Positions 54,880 to 62,399 of a DNA stretch of 64,000 nt are shown here, piece after piece. How positions within the stretch are numbered: the first letter of the stretch is position 1; each line of letters starts with the position of its first letter. The DNA comes from CAWUEX02 sp963921305. Lineage in GTDB: Bacteria; Pseudomonadota; Alphaproteobacteria; Rhodospirillales; Rhodospirillaceae. Where the stretch lies: the NCBI GenBank assembly GCA_963921305.4, contig CAWUEX030000002.1, positions 434,001-498,000 on the forward strand, in the 5' to 3' direction. The notes under the pieces are model-generated. The model saw only the letters and a program-made list of their open reading frames with translations, ran no database searches and was not told where the DNA came from. A program made the translations under genes and the position numbers.

Positions 54880-56112
54880 CTATGGCTTGAGGTCATTGGC
54901 GGCGCGCAGCAGGTCATCGCGGGACAGGGCGAATCCACTCTCAACCCACTGCCGCTCAAGGCCGTCCAATGCCCTGCCAAGGACAGTCCCCGGCGCAAAT
55001 CCGACATCTTGGAGGTCACGCCCAGTCAGAGGAAAAACCGGCTGCCGCCATGTGCGGGCCGAAGCATAATTTTCACCAGCCTCGTCAGGGTCGCACTCGG
55101 ACAGTCGCGCGGCAGCAATCAGGACTGCGTCTGCCGCAACCTTATAGTGCGCATAGAAAAACGAACGCCACGCCGCCTCATCTTTACCTACCGGACATGC
55201 GTCTGCAGCGATCATGAGGTCCTTAAGGACTTTCGCATCGCGCTTTGACATGTGGAACCGGTGCGAAATCTCTTCATCATGTTCGGGCAATACCGCACAC
55301 CATCTGCGATGCCACCGGTCTTGGTCGTCCGCCGGCCCGCTCTCGGCAACACGGTGTTCGAGATCGATGAGCCGTGCCAGCGAACCGATATCCGTGCGGC
55401 CAGAAAAGACGGCGTCAAGCACACCCGTCTCGCTCATCAAAACCACAGCGCGTCGAGGGTCTGGCGCAGACAACAGCTTCACCATTTCGTTGCGCACGCG
55501 GTCCGCCGATAAACCCGAAATGTGGGATGCAAACGTCCGGCAAGCGTCAAGAGTGGCGGCGTCTGGATCGCACCGGCCATAGTGGGCCAGGAAACGGAAC
55601 AGCCTGAGAATGCGGAGGTAGTCCTCCTGAATCCTGTCAGCGGGTGCGCCAACGAAGTTCACCCTCCCAGCCTTGGCGTCTTCCACCCCGCCAAAGAAAT
55701 CAAATATCTCTCCGGCAGGAGTCATCGACATCGCGTTAAAGGTAAAGTCGCGGCGCGCAGCATCTTCCTGCCAGTCGGCGGTGAACTCGACAGATGCATG
55801 GCGTCCATCGCATGCGGTGTCCTTGCGCAACGTCGTGATCTCGAAGCCCTGTCCGCCGGCCACAGCGGTGACGGTGCCGTGCTCAATGCCCGTGGGCGCG
55901 GCTTTCAGGCCTGCTGCTTCGAGTTTCTCGATCGTGACGTCAGGAAGATCCGGGGTGGCGAGGTCGATATCTGTGACATCGCGCTCCAACACCGTGTCGC
56001 GCACGCAACCGCCCACCGCCCGAACATCCGTCTGCGGCGCGCCGAGCGCGGCCAAAACTTTTTGCAGCGATGGGTCTTGAAGCCACGGCGCATCAGGAAA
56101 GCGGTCGGCCAC
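54880..56112 (-). CDS. CCA tRNA nucleotidyltransferase / poly(A) polymerase family protein
   Basis: The enzyme adds or repairs the 3' CCA of tRNA. The GTG at 56112 is preferred as start because it lies 7 bases after the DUF6111 stop with AGGA upstream; the open frame reaches 56187 inside that gene. The resulting 410-residue protein has the nucleotidyltransferase head RAVGGCVRDTVLERDVTDID with catalytic Asp residues, the EHGTVTAV motif, RRDFTFNAMSM and the RNA-binding DYLRILRLFRFLAHYG block, then a helical C-terminal half. It is the last of four tightly packed minus-strand genes. Confidence 0.92.
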   Translation of the reverse strand: MADRFPDAPWLQDPSLQKVLAALGAPQTDVRAVGGCVRDTVLERDVTDIDLATPDLPDVTIEKLEAAGLKAAPTGIEHGTVTAVAGGQGFEITTLRKDTACDGRHASVEFTADWQEDAARRDFTFNAMSMTPAGEIFDFFGGVEDAKAGRVNFVGAPADRIQEDYLRILRLFRFLAHYGRCDPDAATLDACRTFASHISGLSADRVRNEMVKLLSAPDPRRAVVLMSETGVLDAVFSGRTDIGSLARLIDLEHRVAESGPADDQDRWHRRWCAVLPEHDEEISHRFHMSKRDAKVLKDLMIAADACPVGKDEAAWRSFFYAHYKVAADAVLIAAARLSECDPDEAGENYASARTWRQPVFPLTGRDLQDVGFAPGTVLGRALDGLERQWVESGFALSRDDLLRAANDLKP

Positions 56113-56119
56113 GATCGGC

Positions 56120-56401
56120 TTACTTTTCCTGCAACTGCCCAGGAATGATTTTGCCGTCTTCGTAGCGCGGTGGAGTGTACTCCGCATCTGGATTGGCGCC
56201 CCGGTTTAGCGCGGCGAACGCAAGCACGCCAAGCGTCAGGACCGCACCCAACAGCAGCATCAACGGCCACGGACCTTTTTCAAGATTTGGCGCTTCGCCG
56301 CCGTGTTTGCGCGCGTGGACGGTCCGGTACCACACCCACAGCAGATACACCGTAAGCGGCAGGAGAAACGGCAGAACATAGGTGAAAAAGACACGAGCCA
56401 T
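56120..56401 (-). CDS. DUF6111-type small membrane protein
   Basis: The 93-residue protein has two membrane helices (FFTYVLPFLLPLTVYLLWVW and LMLLLGAVLTLGVLAFAAL) joined by a basic cytoplasmic loop with HARKHGGEAPN, and ends in a polar tail. This fits the DUF6111 family found next to CCA transferase and CoA-Nudix genes in alphaproteobacteria. Its ATG overlaps the Nudix stop (TAATG), indicating translational coupling. Function unknown. Confidence 0.82.
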   Translation of the reverse strand: MARVFFTYVLPFLLPLTVYLLWVWYRTVHARKHGGEAPNLEKGPWPLMLLLGAVLTLGVLAFAALNRGANPDAEYTPPRYEDGKIIPGQLQEK

Positions 56402-57090
56402 TAGACGCTCAAGACCTCAGCCATATTGACGATCATTCCCGCAGTCGCCCCCCAAATATAATACGATTCATAGGGCATAGCGTAGTAGGCACGGTCGAGC
56501 CCGTTCACCACCCGCTTGACCTTCTGATGATTGGCCCGGTCGAGCAGGAAATCCAAGGGCACCTCGAAGATGTCGGCCACCTCGCCAGGTTCCGGTGTGA
56601 AGTCGTCGGGCGGCCGCGCGACAAAGCCGACGACCGGTACGACCTCGAATCCGGTGATCGTGAGATAGGGATCGAGCCGCCCGAGCACGTCGACATCGCC
56701 CGGATGTAAACCCACTTCCTCGTGCGCTTCCCGCAGCGCCGCTGCCTCTTCATCGGCGTCACCTTCGTCGAGCCGCCCGCCAGGGAATGCAACCTGGCCC
56801 GCGTGCTTAGCTAAGTCATCCGTGCGGCGGGTGAGCAGAACATGCAGGCGTTGACCGCGGCACAGCAGGGGAACCAACACCCCCGCTCGTGTGCGTTTAG
56901 CCCGCACGCCGGCAGCGCCGGCGCCCTTGGCATAGGGAATGCCGCTGGACGGAACAGGGCCGAAGCCGTGGTCTTCAAACTCGGTAAGCCCACCCTCGGC
57001 CAACAGCGCCTGGCCGGTGACAACGTCGCCGCGCTCCTGCGGCGTTCTGCGCCGTGCCAAACGTTGACGGATATCATCCGGGCTCAACAT
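56401..57090 (-). CDS. CoA pyrophosphatase (NudL/NUDT7-type Nudix hydrolase)
   Basis: The start at 57090 gives 229 residues (MLSPDDIRQRLARRRTPQER) and lies 1 base after the DUF1285 stop. It has the CoA-pyrophosphatase block LLTRRTDDLAKHAGQVAFPG directly in front of the Nudix box GGRLDEGDADEEAAALREAH-EEVGL. This pairing marks the NUDT7/NUDT8/YeaB group, which splits coenzyme A and its derivatives into 3',5'-ADP and 4'-phosphopantetheine. The C-terminal region holds YYAMPYESYYIWGATAGMIV, also typical. Part of a four-gene minus-strand operon. Confidence 0.92.
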   Translation of the reverse strand: MLSPDDIRQRLARRRTPQERGDVVTGQALLAEGGLTEFEDHGFGPVPSSGIPYAKGAGAAGVRAKRTRAGVLVPLLCRGQRLHVLLTRRTDDLAKHAGQVAFPGGRLDEGDADEEAAALREAHEEVGLHPGDVDVLGRLDPYLTITGFEVVPVVGFVARPPDDFTPEPGEVADIFEVPLDFLLDRANHQKVKRVVNGLDRAYYAMPYESYYIWGATAGMIVNMAEVLSV

Positions 57091-57091
57091 G

Positions 57092-57685
57092 TCAGGCGGT
57101 ATCTCCGGGAAGGTCCCCAATGGGAAAGAACACACCCCGGCTCCTTACGCCGAGCACCGCACGGCCATTTTGCTCATCTTCTTCCGCCAGATCGATCAGA
57201 TGGTAAAACACCGAACGGGCCAAGCGCGCCTCCAGGCCCTTCTCGACGTGAACATATGGCGATGGCTCTCCAGTGGTTTCGTCCACGTCGACCCGGAGCG
57301 CGTGATCGGCTCCAAGCGGGACGTGATGATCGAGATTGGTGCGGAAATCGATCTCCTGGGCCGCGCCCTCGCCCGCATGCATCACCTCAACCGCGATGTA
57401 CGGGACATCCTCGACTTCAATGCGGCCGTTTTCGACCGGTGTGGTCAGCCAATAGGAGCCGTCGTCGCGGCGGTTGAGCACGGTGCTGAACAGTTTGACC
57501 ATCGGCTTCCGACCGATGGGCGAGCCGCGGTAATACCAGGTGCCGTTGCGGTCGATGCGGATGCCGAAATCACCGCAATCTTCGTCCTGATTGGGGTGCT
57601 GGTCCGCCCGGGTGCCGGATACCCTCAAGGATGTGAGGGCATTGGCCGCAGAATCTTCTTCTAACTTACCCACCGGAGCCTCCAT
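57092..57685 (-). CDS. DUF1285 family protein
   Basis: Start at 57685 gives 197 residues. The sequence matches DUF1285: DEDCGDFGIRIDRNGTWYYR, RKPMVKLFSTVLNRRDDGSY, WLTTPVENGRIEVEDVPYIA, and a conserved late EARLARSVFYHLIDLA. Structures of family members show a two-domain beta-rich fold with no proven activity. It is first of the unit DUF1285-Nudix-DUF6111-CCA, and divergent from moxR with only 44 bases between starts, so the two directions share a promoter region. Confidence 0.88.
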   Translation of the reverse strand: MEAPVGKLEEDSAANALTSLRVSGTRADQHPNQDEDCGDFGIRIDRNGTWYYRGSPIGRKPMVKLFSTVLNRRDDGSYWLTTPVENGRIEVEDVPYIAVEVMHAGEGAAQEIDFRTNLDHHVPLGADHALRVDVDETTGEPSPYVHVEKGLEARLARSVFYHLIDLAEEDEQNGRAVLGVRSRGVFFPIGDLPGDTA

Positions 57686-57729
57686 ACTCGGGCGACGGCA
57701 TAAGAAATCCTTGTTCTGGAGATATTTAG

Positions 57730-58749
57730 GTGACCGACACGATAACACAACGGACGGATCCGACAGCGGAGGTCTCGGTCGAAGACGTGGAACGCGTCAG
57801 CGCCATGATGACCCGCGCCAAGGCGGCTGTGGAAACCGTCATTCTGGGTCAAAGCCTGGTGGTGGAAGAAAGCCTGATCACCCTGCTGGCCGGCGGCCAT
57901 ATCCTGCTTATCGGCGTGCCGGGGTTGGCGAAAACAAAATTGGTGCAAACCCTAGGCACAGTGTTGGGTTTGGAAGACAAGCGGGTCCAGTTCACACCTG
58001 ACCTGATGCCCGCCGACATTCTGGGCTCGGAGATTCTCGAGGAGAACGAAGAGGGCAAGAGGTTCTTCCGCTTCGTGCGCGGCCCGGTGTTCAGCCAACT
58101 GCTCATGGCCGACGAAATCAACCGCGCCAGCCCGCGCACCCAAAGCGCCTTGTTGCAGGCGATGCAGGAACGCCGGGTGTCGATCGCCGGGCAGTACCAT
58201 GACCTGCCGCAACCGTTCCACGTGCTTGCGACGCAGAACCCGATCGAACAGGAAGGCACCTACCCTCTTCCGGAAGCGCAGCTGGACCGCTTTTTGATGC
58301 AAATTGACATTTCCTATCCGGACGGCGATGCCGAACGCGAGATCATCATCGCAACCACCGGCACACGGGAGTCCGAACCGGAACAGGTGATCACGCCGAG
58401 TGAGCTGATGGACGCCCAAGCCCTAGTGCGGCAACTGCCCGTGGGCGACAGCGTCATTGATGCGATCTTGAAGCTGGTGCGAGCTGGGCGGCCTGAGACC
58501 AGCGACATCGACGAAGTTAAAGACTGGGTCGCCTGGGGTCCGGGACCGCGGGCCAGCCAGGCCCTGATGCTGGCGGTCCGCGCGCGGGCTCTGCTGGACG
58601 GACGCCTGGCCCCTTCGGTCGATGATGTGCTGGCACTGGCCCAGCCGGTACTCAGGCATCGCATGGCGTTGAGTTTCACCGCCCGCGCCGATGGCCGCAG
58701 CCTGGATGACGTCATCAACCGCCTGCGCGACGCGGCGGACAACGGCTGA
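57730..58749 (+). CDS. MoxR-family AAA+ ATPase
   Basis: MoxR ATPases act as chaperones that work with VWA proteins to assemble or activate complexes. The 339-residue protein begins at a GTG and shows Walker A IGVPGLAKTKLVQTL, Walker B LLMADEINRASPRTQSALLQ, sensor 1 VLATQNPIEQEGTYPLPEAQ and the C-terminal lid with WGPGPRASQALMLAVRARAL. It opens an operon with DUF58, DUF4159 and VWA-type proteins. The client complex is unknown. Confidence 0.95.
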   Translation: MTDTITQRTDPTAEVSVEDVERVSAMMTRAKAAVETVILGQSLVVEESLITLLAGGHILLIGVPGLAKTKLVQTLGTVLGLEDKRVQFTPDLMPADILGSEILEENEEGKRFFRFVRGPVFSQLLMADEINRASPRTQSALLQAMQERRVSIAGQYHDLPQPFHVLATQNPIEQEGTYPLPEAQLDRFLMQIDISYPDGDAEREIIIATTGTRESEPEQVITPSELMDAQALVRQLPVGDSVIDAILKLVRAGRPETSDIDEVKDWVAWGPGPRASQALMLAVRARALLDGRLAPSVDDVLALAQPVLRHRMALSFTARADGRSLDDVINRLRDAADNG

Positions 58750-58761
58750 ACTGACTGACTC

Positions 58762-59649
58762 GTGCCTGTTCACTCCCACGCCCTGCAGCACCGCGCCGAG
58801 GTCGCAGCGTCAACGCTGCCGCCGTTGCTGATCGACGCCCACCGCGTCGCCGCGACGGTGTCGCTGGGCAGTCATGGGCGGCGGCGCGCGGGACCGGGCG
58901 ATACGTTCTGGCAATTCCGTCACTACACGCAAAGCGACCCCGCCTACAGCATCGACTGGCGGCAAACGGCAAAGTTCGGCCCGGTGTTCGTGCGCGAGCA
59001 GGAATGGGACGCGGCGCAGACGGCGGCGATTTGGTGCGATGCATCACCGTCCATGTCCTTCCGGTCATCCAAGAAGCTTCCGGCGAAGGCGGACCGCGCA
59101 TCGATCCTCGGTCTTGCCCTGGCCTCCTTGATGCTCCAAGGCGGTGAACGGGTGCGGCTGCTCGGCGCAGAGACCAACGCATTGTCAGGCCGGATCGCGA
59201 TGCTGGAGATGGCCCACGCGCTTGAGCGTGAGATCGCAGAGGCGCGGCCGGTGGAAATTCCGCCCGTGCCCGTCTCGCTGCCCAAGCATGCGGCGGTGGT
59301 GTTGATCAGCGACTTTCTGTTTCCGCCGGAACGCCTTGAGGCCGCGATCGCAGCCTATGCGGGGCGCGGAGCACGGGGTCACATTCTGCAGGTCCTCGAC
59401 CCGGCGGAGGAAAGCCTGCCCTACAGAGGGCGTATCCGCTTCCAGGGCTATGAAGACGACGGGCAAGTGTTGATAGAACGCACCGAAGACGTGCGCTCTG
59501 AGTATTTGACGCGGCTGAAGGCGCACCGCGAGGCCCTGACCGTCGCCGCGCTACGCGCAGGCTGGACCTTTGGCGTTCATCACACCGACCGGCCACCGCA
59601 CACCGCATTGGTTGCCCTGCACAACCGCTTGGCCGAGCCCGTATGGTGA
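58762..59649 (+). CDS. DUF58 domain protein
   Basis: The 295-residue protein has the DUF58 core: RRAGPGDTFWQFRHYTQSDP, DWRQTAKFGPVFVREQEWDA, then IWCDASPSMSFRS, in which Asp and Ser residues resemble a VWA MIDAS site. DUF58 proteins accompany MoxR ATPases and are thought to be their targets or adaptors. It starts at a GTG 12 bases after moxR; the stop overlaps the next gene's start by 7 bases. Confidence 0.92.
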   Translation: MPVHSHALQHRAEVAASTLPPLLIDAHRVAATVSLGSHGRRRAGPGDTFWQFRHYTQSDPAYSIDWRQTAKFGPVFVREQEWDAAQTAAIWCDASPSMSFRSSKKLPAKADRASILGLALASLMLQGGERVRLLGAETNALSGRIAMLEMAHALEREIAEARPVEIPPVPVSLPKHAAVVLISDFLFPPERLEAAIAAYAGRGARGHILQVLDPAEESLPYRGRIRFQGYEDDGQVLIERTEDVRSEYLTRLKAHREALTVAALRAGWTFGVHHTDRPPHTALVALHNRLAEPVW

Positions 59650-62399
59650 GTCTGGGCGCCATAACCTTTGCCTTCCCTTGGGTGCTGATGGCCCTTGCGG
59701 TGCTACCCCTCGTCTGGCTGTTGCTGCGGGTGACGCCGCCGGCGGCGCGGCGGCTGTCGTTTCCGGCCATCCGCCTGCTGCTGGGACTGACCTCACCGGA
59801 AAAGTCCTCTGCCCGCACACCCTGGTGGCTGATGCTGCTGCGGCTGACGTGTATCTCGCTCATTATCATCGGCCTGGCCGATCCGGTGATGAACTTGCGC
59901 CAAGGCATGCGGCAAAGCCCGCTCGTGCTGGTGCTGGATGACGGCTGGGCCGCAGCAGCGGGATGGACCGCCCGCAAGACCGCGGCGACCCGTATTCTCG
60001 AAGGCGCCATGCGGGATAGCCGCCCAGTCCTGCTGGCAACCACCGCACCGGACTCCGCGGTGGCGCAGGCGGCTCTGTCATTCGCCTCGGCGGCCGATGC
60101 GCTCAATCTCGTGCGCGGCATGGACAGCAAACCCTGGAGCACAGACCGGGCCGATGTGTTGGGCCGCTTGAGCGACGCCAACGTGACGCCCCCGGCGGAA
60201 GCGATCTGGATCACCGATGGGATCGCGTCGACGGCGGACGAAGAATTGGCATCGACTCTGCAGCGGCTTGGCCGGTTGACAGTGCTCACCGGGGCTACCG
60301 GCAACGGACCCTTCCTGCTCGGCCCGGCGGAGCGCACGACGGAAGGCGGCGACAACGTCATCGACGTTACTGTGCGCCGCCCGGCGTCACCCTCACTACC
60401 TGCAGCATCTTCTGCAGTTCTTGCGGTGGATGGCAGCGGACGCACGGTTGCGCGCGCAGAAGCCGCGTTTGATCCGAACCAAGCGGTTTCAACCGCGCGC
60501 TTTGCCGTCCCGACGGAACTGGGCAACCGCATGGCCCGGCTCATCGTTGAGGACGAAGGCGGCGCAGGGGGCGTACTGCTGCTGGATGACCGCTGGACTC
60601 GCCGGCCGGTGGGCGTGGTGTCCGAGAACCCGGACGGCATCATTACGCCGCTGCTGGAGGATGGCTTTTATGTCACCCAGGCTTTGTCACCGTTCGCCGA
60701 AGTGCGCAGCGGCACGCTGGCGCAACTGCTGGAGCGCGACCTGGCCTTGATCATTCTGGCCAGCGGACGCCGGATCAGTGAACCGGAAGTGGCGCTGTTG
60801 GAACCCTGGCTGGAAAACGGCGGCGTACTGGTGCGGTTCTCCGGGCCGACAATCGACGGCAATGTCGATCCGCTGCTGCCGGTGCGCTTGCGCGGCGGCG
60901 GACGCACATTCGGCGGCACGATGTCCTGGACCGAACCGGTGGGATTGTCACCGTTTCCGGACGACAGCCCTTTCGCGGGTCTCACCGCGCCTGACGACGT
61001 CCTGGTCTCGACCCAAGTGTTGGCAGAGCCCTCGTCGGGCCTGAGCGCGCGCACCTGGGCGCGGCTTAACGACGGCACACCGCTGGTGACCGCGGACGCG
61101 CGCGGCAATGGCTGGATCATTCTCTTCCACGTCACCGCAACACCTGACTGGTCGACCCTGCCCTTGTCGGGTGTGCTGGTCGACATGCTGCGCCGGGTTT
61201 TGGACCTCAGCCGCGGCGTCGATGAACCGGCAGCGACCCTGCCGCCGACCCTGCCGGCCCAGCAGGTCCTGAACGGCGCCGGACAACTGATCACCCCTCC
61301 GCCAACGGTGCTGGCCTTTGACCGCAGCGAGATCAGCAATCCGGATATCGGTCCGACCCACCCGCCAGGGTTCTACGGCAGTGGCACTACAAAGATCGCC
61401 GTGAACCTCGGACCCTCGGTCGGGCCCATCGAGGCGCAACGCTCATGGCCGTCGGGCGTTACAGTAACCGGGTTTGACGCCGTCACTGAGGAACGCAGCT
61501 TGAAACCCTGGCTGCTGTTTATCGCCTTGGTACTGTTCATTGTCGACTTTGCGGTCTCGCTGGTCCTGCGCGGACATATTGTGTGGTCACTGCCGACAAG
61601 AGCAGAGGCGCGCGCGGCAGCGATTGCGCTCATCATTCTTACGGCCGGAGCAACGGATGCGCTGGCTGCGGATGATCCCGTACCGCCAGCGACACTCGAC
61701 GCGGTGCTGGAAACACGCCTGGCCTTTGTGAAAACGGGGGAAGACTCACTCGACCGCATTTCCGAGCAGGGCCTGGCGACGTTGACTCAGGTGTTGGCCG
61801 CGCGCACCTCGGCGGAGATGGCACCGCCGGCGGCGGTCGATCCGGAAACCGATGACTTGTTTCCCTATCCCTTCGTCTACTGGCGCATGTCCGCCGATCA
61901 GGCGCCACCGTCTGAGCAGGCGGCTGGCCGCATCAATGACTACCTGGGGCGCGGCGGCATGATTCTGTTCGATGCGCCAAGCCAGGTGGGCGCGAATGAA
62001 GGTGCCGACGGCCAGCAGATCGGTCAGGCCCTGAACACTGTGTTGAGCAGATTGAACGTGCCCCAGTTGGTACAAATCTCCGACGAGCACGTGTTGCGCC
62101 GCAGTTTCTATCTTCTGCCGGACCTGCCCGGACGCTACACCGGCGCGCCGCTTTATATAGAGCGCAACTCCGCCAGCAACGACGGGGTGTCGTCGATCAT
62201 CATCGGCAGCCATGACTGGGCGGCGGCTTGGGCCCGGGACTCGCGTGGCCTGCCCCTCTTCCCGGCCGTGCCGGGCGGTGAACGGCAACGGGAGTGGTCC
62301 TACCGCTTCGGCGTGAACCTGGTGATGTACGCTCTGACCGGCAATTACAAAGCCGACCAAGTGCATCTGCCGGCGATCATGCAGAGGCTGACGCAATGA
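59643..62399 (+). CDS. BatA-like/DUF4159 membrane protein
   Basis: The 918-residue protein starts FAFPWVLMALAVLPLVWLLL, a BatA-type N-terminus with two membrane helices (about 8-25, 56-78) around a RRLSFPAIRLL motif, followed by a large extracytoplasmic region that resembles VWA/glutamine-amidotransferase-like folds. A third helix (LLFIALVLFIVDFAVSLVLR) is near residues 620-640. The last 200 residues are DUF4159: DDLFPYPFVYWRMSADQAPP, INDYLGRGGMILFDAPSQVG and RSFYLLPDLPGRYTGAPLYI. It overlaps both flanking genes, pointing to tight co-translation within the MoxR operon. No catalytic residues can be assigned. Confidence 0.88.
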   Translation: MVSLGAITFAFPWVLMALAVLPLVWLLLRVTPPAARRLSFPAIRLLLGLTSPEKSSARTPWWLMLLRLTCISLIIIGLADPVMNLRQGMRQSPLVLVLDDGWAAAAGWTARKTAATRILEGAMRDSRPVLLATTAPDSAVAQAALSFASAADALNLVRGMDSKPWSTDRADVLGRLSDANVTPPAEAIWITDGIASTADEELASTLQRLGRLTVLTGATGNGPFLLGPAERTTEGGDNVIDVTVRRPASPSLPAASSAVLAVDGSGRTVARAEAAFDPNQAVSTARFAVPTELGNRMARLIVEDEGGAGGVLLLDDRWTRRPVGVVSENPDGIITPLLEDGFYVTQALSPFAEVRSGTLAQLLERDLALIILASGRRISEPEVALLEPWLENGGVLVRFSGPTIDGNVDPLLPVRLRGGGRTFGGTMSWTEPVGLSPFPDDSPFAGLTAPDDVLVSTQVLAEPSSGLSARTWARLNDGTPLVTADARGNGWIILFHVTATPDWSTLPLSGVLVDMLRRVLDLSRGVDEPAATLPPTLPAQQVLNGAGQLITPPPTVLAFDRSEISNPDIGPTHPPGFYGSGTTKIAVNLGPSVGPIEAQRSWPSGVTVTGFDAVTEERSLKPWLLFIALVLFIVDFAVSLVLRGHIVWSLPTRAEARAAAIALIILTAGATDALAADDPVPPATLDAVLETRLAFVKTGEDSLDRISEQGLATLTQVLAARTSAEMAPPAAVDPETDDLFPYPFVYWRMSADQAPPSEQAAGRINDYLGRGGMILFDAPSQVGANEGADGQQIGQALNTVLSRLNVPQLVQISDEHVLRRSFYLLPDLPGRYTGAPLYIERNSASNDGVSSIIIGSHDWAAAWARDSRGLPLFPAVPGGERQREWSYRFGVNLVMYALTGNYKADQVHLPAIMQRLTQ

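Noticed and set aside
59306..60643. 445-residue open frame on the minus strand opposite DUF58 and DUF4159 genes
   Set aside because: Ser/Arg/Ala-rich composition without any motif, antisense to two recognised genes; a product of GC-rich codon usage.
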